A stretch of DNA of 64,000 nucleotides, from assembly GCF_031202265.1 (NCBI RefSeq), contig NZ_CP100604.1, positions 310,001-374,000 of the forward strand. Direction: 5' to 3'. Positions 1 through 8,110 of the stretch are shown here, piece after piece. This DNA comes from Bradyrhizobium sp. Ash2021 (GTDB lineage Bacteria > Pseudomonadota > Alphaproteobacteria > Rhizobiales > Xanthobacteraceae). Each line of letters opens with the position of its first letter. Within the stretch, counting starts at the first letter, position 1. The notes beneath the pieces were generated by a model, which was not told the DNA's origin, ran no database searches, and saw only the letters and a program-made list of their open reading frames with translations. The position numbers were made by a program, and so were the translations under genes.

Positions 1-1134
1 CTGAATTTCGAGGCTACGCGGCCCGATTCCGCCGATCCTGCCGTGGCTCTGGCGGACGCGCTTGGCCAACTGCCCAAGGCCTCCGCAACCAAGTCCCAGA
101 TCGCCGCCAAGACGTCGGTCGAGGCGCTGGCCAGCGAACACGGCCTCACGCTCGGTGACCAGAACGAACTCACCATCCGCCGCATCAAGCGCGGAAAGAG
201 CTATTCATTCATTCGGGCCAACGGCACCCCGATCCGTCACGTCGGCACCATCCGCCGCCTGAACTCGATGGCGGTTCCGCCGGCCTATAAGAACGTGCGC
301 TATTCGCCGGATCCCAATTCGCATCTGCAGGCGGTCGGCCTCGATGCCGCGGGCCGGCTGCAATACCGCTATCACGCCGATTGGGAAAAGGTCCGCGAGC
401 ACCGCAAGGCACATCGCCTGGCCAAGCTGGTCGCGGCGCTGCCGAAAATCCGCCGTAACGTCTCGATGCATCTGTCGGGCGACCAGCCGACGCGGGAATT
501 CGCGCTGTCGGCCGTAATCGAACTGATCGCCCGCACCGCGATCCGGCCGGGCAATGAATCCTACGCCCGTCTCAACGGCACCCGCGGCGCCACCACGCTT
601 TTGAAGTCCAACGTCACGCTGGAAGACGACAGCCTCGTGCTGACCTTCAAGGCCAAGGGCGGCAAGGCCGTGCGCAAGGAATGCGACGCGGCCAAGCTCG
701 TGCGCGCCATCGGTATCCTGCGCAGCGTGCCGGGCAAGCGGATGTTCCAGTATCGCGATAATTCCGGAACCGTTCGCGCGGTAAGCACCACGACGGTGAA
801 CGGGTTCCTGCGCGAGATCGCCGGCATCAAGATTTCGCTGAAGGACTTCCGCACCCTGATGGCGTCCGCGGTGGTGCTGGAGTCGTTGTCGCGGATTTCG
901 CCCGCGGCCAGCGCCCGCGGCCGCAAGAAGCAGGTGCTGGACGCCGTTCGCGCCGCAGCGGATGAGCTGTCGAATACGCCCGCGATCTGCCGCAAGAGCT
1001 ACGTCCACGACACCATCGTCACCGCCTTCGAGGACGGCATCCTCGAGCGTTTTGCGGCGACGATGAAGGGCTACCGTTCGCAGTCGAAGCGCGAGGCGCT
1101 GTTGGCGCAGGTCGTGACGGCGGCGGCGGCGTAA
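1..1134 (+). CDS. DNA topoisomerase IB (5' end cut by window edge)
   Basis: Relaxes supercoils by transient single-strand cleavage through a 3'-phosphotyrosine link. The frame is open to base 1 with no stop, so the true start probably lies just upstream; the GTG at 43 is only the first start-like codon in view. Visible family signatures are a middle block IRPGNESYARLNGTRGATT followed by LLKSNV, the KDFRT block, and the C-terminal NTPAICRKSYVH. The Tyr in SYVH, 44 residues from the C-terminus, is the expected nucleophile. About 377 residues are visible, a normal size for the poxvirus-like bacterial enzyme. No partner gene is linked; a dispersed repeat follows the stop. Confidence 0.9.
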   Translation: MNFEATRPDSADPAVALADALGQLPKASATKSQIAAKTSVEALASEHGLTLGDQNELTIRRIKRGKSYSFIRANGTPIRHVGTIRRLNSMAVPPAYKNVRYSPDPNSHLQAVGLDAAGRLQYRYHADWEKVREHRKAHRLAKLVAALPKIRRNVSMHLSGDQPTREFALSAVIELIARTAIRPGNESYARLNGTRGATTLLKSNVTLEDDSLVLTFKAKGGKAVRKECDAAKLVRAIGILRSVPGKRMFQYRDNSGTVRAVSTTTVNGFLREIAGIKISLKDFRTLMASAVVLESLSRISPAASARGRKKQVLDAVRAAADELSNTPAICRKSYVHDTIVTAFEDGILERFAATMKGYRSQSKREALLAQVVTAAAA

Positions 1135-1145
1135 CAGACTTCCTC

Positions 1146-1265
1146 CGTCATTGCGAGGAGCGCTTGCGACGAAGCAATCCAGTCCTCGCTTCGTGCCAAG
1201 TTGGATTGCTTCGCGGAGCCTGTCATCGGGTGCGCGTTCGCGCGACCCGGTGGCTTGCAATGACA
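1146..1265. repeat. Dispersed palindromic repeat, family A copy 1
   Basis: Begins CGTCATTGCGAGGAGC and ends in the inverse GCAATGAC, with the inner inverted pair GAAGCAATCCA / TGGATTGCTTCG (the second arm varies slightly here) and a variable centre. It fills the gap between two convergent genes. Five more copies are at 12116, 26589, 46344, 50837 and 53879. Confidence 0.85.
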
Positions 1266-1266
1266 G

Positions 1267-1680
1267 TTACAATCCACCCATCTTGCAGACCATCTTCCAT
1301 TCGTCCGCCGTCACCGGCTGCACCGACAGCCGCGAATATTTCACCAGCGCCATGGCGGCGAGCTTCTTGTCGGCCTTGATTGCGGCCATCGTCACTGGCG
1401 TCTTCAGCGGCTTGTCGGCCTTGATGTCGACGCAGACGAATTTGCCGGTCTTGTCGGTCGGATCGGGATAGGCCTCCTTGATGATCTCGGCGATCCCGAC
1501 GATCTCCTTGCCTTCGTTGGAGTGATAGAAGAAGGCGCGGTCGCCCTTCTTCATGTTCACGAGATTCTGCCGGGCGGTGAAATTGCGCACCCCGGTCCAG
1601 GCCTCGCCCTTGGCGCCCTTTGCAACCTGCTGGTCCCACGACCAGGTCGACGGTTCGGATTTCACCAGCCAGTACGCCAT
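1267..1680 (-). CDS. EVE domain-containing protein
   Basis: A 137-residue single-domain protein of the EVE/THYN1 type. It opens MAYWLVKSEPSTWSWDQ and continues with WTGVRNFTARQN and RAFFYHSNEGKEIVG, the hallmarks of this PUA-like fold, which in other systems binds modified bases. I use the ATG at 1680; a GTG two codons upstream is possible but gives a less typical N-terminus. The gpsA stop (1683-1685) lies just upstream, so the two genes are probably co-transcribed from the gpsA side. The natural ligand in alphaproteobacteria cannot be read from the sequence. Confidence 0.9.
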   Translation of the reverse strand: MAYWLVKSEPSTWSWDQQVAKGAKGEAWTGVRNFTARQNLVNMKKGDRAFFYHSNEGKEIVGIAEIIKEAYPDPTDKTGKFVCVDIKADKPLKTPVTMAAIKADKKLAAMALVKYSRLSVQPVTADEWKMVCKMGGL

Positions 1681-1682
1681 CG

Positions 1683-2660
1683 TCACTCCTCCGCCTTGAA
1701 CGGCCGCGTCAGCAGGCCTTCGATCGCGGCGTCGATCGTTATCTTCCCGCTCAAGATCGCCGCCACCGCATTTGATACCGGCATATCGACATCTTGCGAA
1801 GCCGCCAGTTCGACCAGTACGGGTGCGGTGAATTCACCCTCCGCGAGTCTCCCGGGCGCCGGCCGTTCGCCGCGCCCGAGCGCGATGCCGAGCGCAAAGT
1901 TGCGCGATTGCGGACTGGAGCAGGTCAGGATCAGGTCGCCCAACCCCGATAGTCCCATCAGCGTCTCGCCGCGGGCGCCGCAGGCGCGCCCAAGCCGGGC
2001 GAGTTCGCTGAAACCGCGCGTGGTCAGCGCCGCCAGCGCCGACGCGCCGAGTTTGCGCCCCGAAACGATCCCGGCGGCGATCGCCAGCACATTCTTCGCA
2101 GCGCCGCCGATCTCGACGCCGCGGACATCTGACGTGTGATAGGGCCGGAATGTCGACGAGCCCAGCGCCTGCACCAGCGCGCGCGCGAGCGCTTCATCCG
2201 GTGCCGCCAACGTCACCGCCGTGGGAAGCCCGCGCGCCACGTCCTCTGCAAAGCTCGGCCCCGAAAGGATCGCAGGCGTTGCATTCGGCGCGGTTTCCGC
2301 GATCACCTCGGTCATGAATTTATGGGTGCCGCGTTCGATGCCCTTGGCGCAGGCGATCACCGGCGTTGCCTGCTTCAGCAGCGGCGCCAGTGCGGTCGCC
2401 GCTTCGCGCAGATTCTGTGCGGGCGTGGCGATCAGGATAATGTCGGCGCTGGCGGCAGCCGCAATCCGGTTGGTGACTTCGATGCGCTCGTCGAGCCGCA
2501 TGTCCGGCAGGCGCGGATTTGCATGCCCGGTCTTCATCCGCGCGGCGATTTCGGCGTTGCGTGCGTAGAGCACGACCTTGCGTCCCGCGCGCGCGGCGAC
2601 CCCGGCCAGCGCCGTCCCCCAGGCGCCGGCACCGATGACGCCTACCGATTCGTACGCCAT
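1683..2660 (-). CDS. gpsA: Glycerol-3-phosphate dehydrogenase [NAD(P)+]
   Basis: Reduces dihydroxyacetone phosphate to sn-glycerol-3-phosphate, the backbone precursor of phospholipids, in the cytoplasm. The N-terminal Rossmann motif GAGAWG spans residues 10-15. CAKGIERGT contains Lys106, [10 protein letters not shown] starts at 133, and [13 protein letters not shown] carries the catalytic Lys189. Its length of 325 residues is usual. It lies 15 bases downstream of tsaD on the same strand and nearly abuts the EVE gene, so tsaD-gpsA-EVE reads as one operon. Confidence 0.97.
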   Translation of the reverse strand: MAYESVGVIGAGAWGTALAGVAARAGRKVVLYARNAEIAARMKTGHANPRLPDMRLDERIEVTNRIAAAASADIILIATPAQNLREAATALAPLLKQATPVIACAKGIERGTHKFMTEVIAETAPNATPAILSGPSFAEDVARGLPTAVTLAAPDEALARALVQALGSSTFRPYHTSDVRGVEIGGAAKNVLAIAAGIVSGRKLGASALAALTTRGFSELARLGRACGARGETLMGLSGLGDLILTCSSPQSRNFALGIALGRGERPAPGRLAEGEFTAPVLVELAASQDVDMPVSNAVAAILSGKITIDAAIEGLLTRPFKAEE

Positions 2661-2675
2661 CGACCAGATCTCCCG

Positions 2676-3749
2676 TTAAAATCCGGCCCTTGTGTTGCCA
2701 TAACCCGCCGGCGCCGTGGCGTTGGCGTCGAGCAGCCAGCGGGCGCGCGGTGGCGCGTCCATGGTATCGGTCAGTCCGAGCGCCATCCGCTCCGCCCCGG
2801 CCCAGGCGATCATCGCGCCATTGTCGGTGCACAGGGCCGGCGGCGGAATGATCAGCGTGGTCTCGGCCTTGGCGGCAACGTCCTGCAGCGCGTCGCGGAT
2901 GGCGTGATTGGCGGCAACGCCACCGGCGGCGACCAGCGCGCGCGGTGGCCCGAACTGTTCGTGAAACAGTCTTAAGCCAACGCTCAACCGGTCGGCCGTC
3001 GATTCCAGCACCGCCGCCTGAAAGCTGGCGCAGAGATCGCTGACGTCTTGCGGTTCCAGCGGCTGCAACCTGGAGGCCTCGTTGCGCACCGCGGTCTTCA
3101 ATCCCGACAGCGAGAAATTCGCGTCCGGGCGCCCGAGCATCGGCCGCGGAAAGGCGAATCGTTTTGGGTCGCCGCCGCTGGCGGCGCGCTCGACCTCGGG
3201 TCCGCCGGGATAGGGCAGCAACAGCATTTTCGCGACCTTGTCGAAGGCTTCCCCCATGGCGTCGTCGACGGTGGTGCCGAGCCGCACATAGTTGCCGACG
3301 CCGACCACCGCCACGATCTGGGTGTGGCCGCCGGACGCCAGAAACAGGCAATAGGGAAACGCCAGCGCGCAGGTCAGCCGCGGCGTCAACGCGTGGGCCT
3401 CGAGATGGTTCACCGCGATCAGCGGCGTATCATGCACCATCGCGATCGCTTTCGCCGTGGTGAGGCCGACGATCACGCCGCCGATCAGGCCGGGACCGGC
3501 TGCGGCCGCCACCGCCGACAATTGCGCAAAGCCTGTGCCGGCCTCCTTCATGGCGCTGTCGACAATGCCGTCGAGCAGATCGACATGGGCGCGCGCCGCG
3601 ATCTCCGGCACCACGCCACCGAAGCGGGCGTGCTCGGAAGTCTGCGAACGCACGACATTGGACAGGATTTTGCCGCTGCCGTCGCTTTGGCGCTCGACCA
3701 CGGCGGCGGCGGTTTCGTCGCAGGTGGTCTCGATACCCAGCACCAGCAT
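2676..3749 (-). CDS. tsaD: tRNA N6-adenosine threonylcarbamoyltransferase
   Basis: Transfers the threonylcarbamoyl group to A37 of ANN-decoding tRNAs (t6A), working with TsaB and TsaE. The ATG at 3749 gives 357 residues beginning [18 protein letters not shown], the typical N-terminus; an in-frame TTG at 3767 would add six residues. The metal-binding HxxxH is in NHLEAHAL (His115 and His119 from this start). ASGGHTQIV and a C-terminal [12 protein letters not shown] block match the ASKHA fold. It is transcribed away from hemD and leads the tsaD-gpsA-EVE cluster. Confidence 0.97.
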   Translation of the reverse strand: MLVLGIETTCDETAAAVVERQSDGSGKILSNVVRSQTSEHARFGGVVPEIAARAHVDLLDGIVDSAMKEAGTGFAQLSAVAAAAGPGLIGGVIVGLTTAKAIAMVHDTPLIAVNHLEAHALTPRLTCALAFPYCLFLASGGHTQIVAVVGVGNYVRLGTTVDDAMGEAFDKVAKMLLLPYPGGPEVERAASGGDPKRFAFPRPMLGRPDANFSLSGLKTAVRNEASRLQPLEPQDVSDLCASFQAAVLESTADRLSVGLRLFHEQFGPPRALVAAGGVAANHAIRDALQDVAAKAETTLIIPPPALCTDNGAMIAWAGAERMALGLTDTMDAPPRARWLLDANATAPAGYGNTRAGF

Positions 3750-3819
3750 CGGCGTGTCGTTACCCAATTTCGGCCCTTGTGCTATCGGTTAAAGCAACGC
3801 TTCCGTAACCAGCGGAGCG

Positions 3820-3950
3820 TTTTCGAGCGAAGTGGATCCCGGTTCGCAGAGCAATCAAGTTTACGCAGATTGCGTAGACTTATCTGCGGTAGAAAACACG
3901 TCAAAAAAGATAAAGGCTGGTTCCTGATCGGTTCTGACCCGATCAGGAAC
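3820..3950. repeat. Composite repeat with 12-bp hairpin between tsaD and hemD
   Basis: Starts near GCGTTTTCGAGCGAAGTGG, continues through CCGGTTCGC and GAAAACACGTCAAAA, and ends in a perfect 12-bp stem (GTTCCTGATCGG with CCGATCAGGAAC, 3920-3950, 7-base loop). The same composite occurs at 7817-7930, and its first half recurs inverted at 13915-13975. Here it lies 69 bases upstream of the hemD start, so it may form part of the hemD leader. No T-run follows the stem. Confidence 0.75.
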
Positions 3951-4018
3951 TAGCATTACGAGGTCTCAAAGTGCAATCGTCCGGTAGGGCTGAAGTTTTG
4001 TCGGCGGAGATCTGAGAC

Positions 4019-4756
4019 ATGGCGGTTCTCGTCACGCGCCCGCATCCGGACGATGAGGCTACCGCCAATGCCCTTCGCGCCAGGGGCTTTGGGGTGTTGC
4101 AGGCGCCGATGCTGCGATTCGCAGCCGTCCCGTTCCAGGATGATGCGGACGCGCGCTACGGCGCCGTCATCGTCACCAGCGCCAACGCATTGCGCGCGAT
4201 CGAGCCTCAGCTCAAGGGCAGCCGGTTGCTCGAACTGCCGCTGTTTGCCGTCGGAGAACATACGGCGTCCGCGGCGCGCAGCGCCGGATTCGGCCAAGTG
4301 ATCGCCGCCAAGGGCGATGCTGCGGCGTTGCGCGAACTCGTGCTGGCCGCCGTGAAGTCAAAACAATTGAAGGGCGGCAGCACGCTTTTGTATCTCGTCG
4401 GCGCCGATCTCGCCCGCGATCTCGCCGGCGAATTGGGCGAAAAAGGCTTTAGCGTCGTTACCCACACCACCTATCGGATGATTCCGGTGCCCAGCCTGCC
4501 GCGCGAGGTATGTGACGCTTTCGTGGCGAACGAGGTCGAGGCGGTGCTGCATTACTCGCGTCGAAGCGCCCGCGCATTTTTGGACGCGGCGCGGACCGGC
4601 GGCCTCGAAATATCGGCCTTGGCGCTGCCGCAATACTGCATTTCCTCTGCCGTTGCCTCCATCCTTCGCGACGCCGGCGCCACCCAGGTCACGGTAGCGG
4701 CGTCCACGGACGAAAATGCCCTGTTCGAAGCCCTGGGCCGTGCTTTGCGGCCCTGA
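4019..4756 (+). CDS. hemD: Uroporphyrinogen-III synthase
   Basis: Cyclises hydroxymethylbilane to uroporphyrinogen III with inversion of ring D, the branch-point precursor of heme and corrins. The 245-residue protein shows the weakly conserved family pattern: VLVTRPHPDDEATANALRARG at the N-terminus, VIVTSANALRAI, FAVGEHTASAAR, and VLHYSRRSARAFLDAA near the C-terminus. It is followed by the mitofilin and HemY genes, the usual alphaproteobacterial heme neighbourhood, which supports the call. hemC, commonly just upstream, is not here. Confidence 0.92.
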   Translation: MAVLVTRPHPDDEATANALRARGFGVLQAPMLRFAAVPFQDDADARYGAVIVTSANALRAIEPQLKGSRLLELPLFAVGEHTASAARSAGFGQVIAAKGDAAALRELVLAAVKSKQLKGGSTLLYLVGADLARDLAGELGEKGFSVVTHTTYRMIPVPSLPREVCDAFVANEVEAVLHYSRRSARAFLDAARTGGLEISALALPQYCISSAVASILRDAGATQVTVAASTDENALFEALGRALRP

Positions 4757-4901
4757 TCGGGCGCAATTGGTCTATTTGCGCATGATCTTGCCCCAAATCC
4801 GGTGCCCACTTTCGAAAGTTCATGCTCTAAAACGACCTGCCGAAAAAGATTTGCCGATTCTGCTAGAGTTCCGGCGTCCAACTGCTGAGGAAACCGCTGC
4901 G

Positions 4902-6077
4902 ATGGTCGATAACAGGCCCGAAGACACTGGATCGCCGCCCGATTCGGGCCGGCCCCGGCGCGAGCCGCCCACGATCGATCTCGAGGCCACCGACGTGTCG
5001 AGCGAAACCCAGCCTGCCGCCGCCGATGCGACGGCCGAGCCAGCGGCCGAGGCCGCGTCGGCGTCGCCGGATTCGCCACCAGGTTCCGCACCAATTTCTG
5101 CACCAATTTCTCCCTGGATCGTCGCACCGGTCTCGGGCGCCGTCGCGGCCGCGCTGGTGATCGGCGTCGGCTGGATGCTGGGATGGCCCGCGGTCCAGCC
5201 GGCCTCACCGGCCGCGCCGCAACCCAATGCCGCGGCCGTCGACGATCTCACCGCCCGTGTCGCCGGCCTTGAGTCCAAAACCGGCAAGCCCGCCGCCGAT
5301 CCCGCGGCCGCCGCGCGCGTTGAATCTTTGGAAAAGTCGCTTGCCGCGCTGCGCGGCGAACTGGCAGCGACGCGCGCGCAAGGCGAAAAGCTTGCTGCTG
5401 CCGTCAACGACGTCAAGGCCGCGCCGCGCGCCGGTGGCCCGTCGCCGGATCTTTCCGGGATTAACGACCGCATCGCCAAAATCGAAGGCGCCGTGCGGGC
5501 GCAAACCGCCGAGATTGCGGACACCAAGGCCGCCGACGCCAGGCCGGCCGATGATGTGACGCTCCGCCGCGTCGTGGCGGCTGCCTTGCTCGACGTTCTG
5601 GTTCGGAGCGGCGATCCCTATCCGGTGGCGCTGGCGGCGGCAAAATCGCTGGCGCCCGATACCAAGGCGCTGAATCCGCTCGACGACTTTGCAGCCAAAG
5701 GCGTGCCGAGCGCCGCCAGGCTCAGCGGCGAATTGCTGGCGCTGGTGCCGAAACTGTCGTCGACGCTGCCGCCGGACAACGCCACGACCGGCTCGGGAAT
5801 CGTCGAGCGTCTGCAGGCCGGCGCCGCCAAACTGATCCGCATCGAGCGAACCGACACCGTCGGCAGCGATCGCGGCGCCGTGCTGGCGCGGGCGACCAAG
5901 GCCGCGCTGCGAAACGATTCCAACGAAGCCAGGCGCGAGTTGATGACGCTTGCACCTGCCGATCGCGCCGATGCCCAATCATGGCTGGACAAGGCCGACG
6001 CCCGTGACGCGGCGCTGGCCGCATCCCGTCAATTCGCGGCTGACGCCATGGCTGCGTTCGCCAAACCGGCGCAATAA
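4902..6077 (+). CDS. Bacterial mitofilin (Mic60-like) inner-membrane protein
   Basis: The ATG at 4902 gives 391 residues; the frame is open further upstream, but that part covers a dispersed repeat (4770-4835). Residues 1-70 are acidic, Pro/Ala-rich and probably disordered. A single membrane segment spans about 72-94 (PWIVAPVSGAVAAALVIG). A coiled coil then carries RVESLEKSLAALRGELAAT, and the C-terminal helical domain holds RRVVAAALLDVLVRSGDPY. This architecture and the position between hemD and hemY are known for alphaproteobacterial Mic60 homologues, which shape intracytoplasmic membranes. The C-terminus is periplasmic by inference. Confidence 0.87.
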   Translation: MVDNRPEDTGSPPDSGRPRREPPTIDLEATDVSSETQPAAADATAEPAAEAASASPDSPPGSAPISAPISPWIVAPVSGAVAAALVIGVGWMLGWPAVQPASPAAPQPNAAAVDDLTARVAGLESKTGKPAADPAAAARVESLEKSLAALRGELAATRAQGEKLAAAVNDVKAAPRAGGPSPDLSGINDRIAKIEGAVRAQTAEIADTKAADARPADDVTLRRVVAAALLDVLVRSGDPYPVALAAAKSLAPDTKALNPLDDFAAKGVPSAARLSGELLALVPKLSSTLPPDNATTGSGIVERLQAGAAKLIRIERTDTVGSDRGAVLARATKAALRNDSNEARRELMTLAPADRADAQSWLDKADARDAALAASRQFAADAMAAFAKPAQ

Positions 6078-6085
6078 GGATTTCG

Positions 6086-7816
6086 ATGGTCCGGATCATT
6101 CTGTTTCTGGTGCTGATCGCGCTCGCAGCCGCGGGTGCGGCGTGGGTGGCCGATCAGCCCGGCGAGGTCGTGATGTCGTGGGGCAGTTGGGGCGCTCGAC
6201 CCTCGTTGCCCGTATTCGTGATGTTGCTCGGCATTGTCATTGTCGCGGCGCTTCTTGCCTGGACGATATTGCTTGCGCTCTGGCGCACGCCTGAACGTAT
6301 CAGGCGCGGCCGGCGCGAGCGGCGTCACGCCCGCGGCCGGAATGCGATCACGCAAGGCTTGCTGGCGATCGGACACGGCGATTCCAGCGCTGCTCGCGCG
6401 CATGCCGAGGTCGCGCGAAAACACGCCGCGCACGATCCGCTGGCTCTGCTGCTGCACGCGCAATCGGCGCAGCTCGACGGCGATCGCGACGGCGCGCAGC
6501 GCGCTTTCCGCGCCATGGCCGAACGCGAGGATACCAGGCTGTTGGGCTTGCGCGGCCTGTTCATCGAGGCGCAGCGGGCCGACGATCCCGTCGCCGCCGT
6601 GATGATCGCCGAGGAAGCCCTGAAGCTCGCGCCCTCGTCGTCCTGGGCGTCGCATGCCGTGCTCGGCTTCTGCTGCGCCAAGGGCGACTGGACCGGCGCG
6701 CTGACCATCCTCGACAACAATCAATCGTCCGGGCTGATCGACAAGCCGACCTACCGGCGGCAGCGCGGCGTGCTGCTGACGGCGCGCGCGCTGGAATTGC
6801 AGAAGGTCGACCGCGACCTGTCGCGCGAGAGCGCGATGGAGGCAATCCAGCTCGCGCCGACGCTGGTGCCGGCCGCGGTGCTGGCGAGCAAGTTCGAGAG
6901 CGAGGCGCATCAGGTGCGGCGCTCGATGCGCATCGTCGAAGCGGCGTGGCTGGCGCAGCCGCATCCGGATCTCGCCGATGCCTATGCGCATGTAAAACTC
7001 GGCGATTCCGCGCGGCAGCGGCTGGTGCGGGTCGAGACGCTGGCGGCGAAAGCGCCGGGCCACATCGAGGGCGCGCTGGCGATCGCGCGCGCCGCGATCG
7101 ATGCCTCGGAATTCGCCAAGGCGCGCGCGGCGCTGGCGCCGTTCATCGCGGCGCCGACGCAGCGGGTGGCGCTGTTGATGGCGGAGATCGAGCGCACCGA
7201 ACATGGCGACAGCGGCCGCGCCCGGGCGTGGACCTTGCGCGCCGTGCGCGCGCTGCACGATCCGGCCTGGACCGCGGATGGTTATGTCAGTGATCGCTGG
7301 CGGCCGGTGTCGCCGGTCACCGGGCGCCTTGACGCCTTCCAATGGCAGACGCCGGTGGCGGCATTGCCGTCCGACAAGGGCAGCACGATCGAATCCTCGC
7401 CGTTCGAGGAAGCGATGCTGGCGGCGCCAGCGCCGCGGCGCGTCGAGCCGCCGCGCGAAGCCGAAAATGAGCCGGCCGCGACCGTCATCGAGCCCGCCCC
7501 CGTTACGGAGCAGGACAATGCCCCGCCGCTCGCCGCCGCCGATCCGGCCCCGGCCGCGGAGGCCACGCCGGCACCTGCACCCCCGCCCGCCGAATCGGCC
7601 CCGGTGACCGCCGCCCCCTTGTTCCGCGCCCGCCAGGATCTCCCCAAGGTGAACCCTTCCAGCATTCCGGCGGTCATTCCCATCATCCGCGCCCCCGACG
7701 ACCCCGGGATCGACGAGGACGGCGCGCCCGACGAGTTTTCGGAACAAATCGGCCCGCCCAAGGCCCAGGCCGGCGGCTGGCGCGGGTTTTTGTCCCGCTG
7801 GGGCGGGGAGCCATAG
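6086..7816 (+). CDS. hemY: HemY domain / TPR membrane protein
   Basis: A 576-residue inner-membrane protein of the HemY N-terminal family (proteobacterial heme-pathway TPR protein, not the protoporphyrinogen oxidase called hemY in Bacillus). Two hydrophobic helices lie at about 3-22 and 41-66, then TPR-like helices (NAITQGLLAIGHGDSSAARAH onward, and LAPSSSWASHAVLGFCCAKG). After about residue 420 comes a Pro/Ala/Glu-rich tail ending GGWRGFLSRWGGEP. It starts 8 bases after the mitofilin stop, so hemD, mitofilin and hemY form one unit. A hairpin follows. Confidence 0.9.
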   Translation: MVRIILFLVLIALAAAGAAWVADQPGEVVMSWGSWGARPSLPVFVMLLGIVIVAALLAWTILLALWRTPERIRRGRRERRHARGRNAITQGLLAIGHGDSSAARAHAEVARKHAAHDPLALLLHAQSAQLDGDRDGAQRAFRAMAEREDTRLLGLRGLFIEAQRADDPVAAVMIAEEALKLAPSSSWASHAVLGFCCAKGDWTGALTILDNNQSSGLIDKPTYRRQRGVLLTARALELQKVDRDLSRESAMEAIQLAPTLVPAAVLASKFESEAHQVRRSMRIVEAAWLAQPHPDLADAYAHVKLGDSARQRLVRVETLAAKAPGHIEGALAIARAAIDASEFAKARAALAPFIAAPTQRVALLMAEIERTEHGDSGRARAWTLRAVRALHDPAWTADGYVSDRWRPVSPVTGRLDAFQWQTPVAALPSDKGSTIESSPFEEAMLAAPAPRRVEPPREAENEPAATVIEPAPVTEQDNAPPLAAADPAPAAEATPAPAPPPAESAPVTAAPLFRARQDLPKVNPSSIPAVIPIIRAPDDPGIDEDGAPDEFSEQIGPPKAQAGGWRGFLSRWGGEP

Positions 7817-7875
7817 CGTTTTCAAGCGAAGTGGTGCCGGTTCGCGTGAAGAAAACGCGTCAAAACAAAAGTTTA

Positions 7876-7930
7876 GGGCCTGGGTTCTGATTGGATCAGC
7901 ATCAATCAGAGCCCAGGCCCCCCGTTTTTC
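7876..7930 (+). terminator. Rho-independent terminator after hemY, inside a composite repeat
   Basis: An 18-bp perfect stem (7876-7893 with 7903-7920; arm GGGCCTGGGTTCTGATTG) has a 9-base loop and is followed by CCCGTTTTTC. It is the right half of the composite repeat that begins at 7817, so the repeat appears to serve as the terminator of the hemD-hemY unit. Confidence 0.8.
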
Positions 7931-8003
7931 TTGCCAATCGGGGCCGTGCCCGATATCAGGTGGCACGCGTTTTCGGCCACTTACCGGACGCTGCGTTTGG
8001 TCC

Positions 8004-8079
8004 GCCGCAATAGCTCAGTTGGTAGAGCACGTCATTCGTAATGACGGGGTCACAGGTTCGAGTCCTGTTTGCGGCACCA
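8004..8079 (+). tRNA. tRNA-Thr (anticodon CGT)
   Basis: A 76-base cloverleaf. The acceptor arm GCCGCAA pairs with TTGCGGC, the D-arm carries AGCTCAGTTGGTAGAGC, and the anticodon stem CGTCA/TGACG encloses TTCGTAA with CGT at 8037-8039. The T-arm is ACAGG-TTCGAGT-CCTGT, and discriminator A plus CCA are encoded. It reads ACG codons. Confidence 0.97.
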
Positions 8080-8110
8080 TTTTTTATCCGATGCCATTGC
8101 AACCCAATGC

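Noticed and set aside
205..1260. Long minus-strand ORF opposite topoisomerase IB
   Set aside because: Shadow frame of a GC-rich gene: Arg/Gly/Ala-rich, no domain, while the plus strand has clear family motifs.
4716..4901. N-terminal extension of the mitofilin gene
   Set aside because: The extra 62 codons overlap the hemD 3' end and a dispersed repeat (4770-4835); the ATG at 4902 gives the family-like start.
8004..8079. tRNA-Thr as integration site of a genomic island
   Set aside because: No direct repeat of the tRNA 3' end and no integrase in the following sequence; the neighbouring genes look native.
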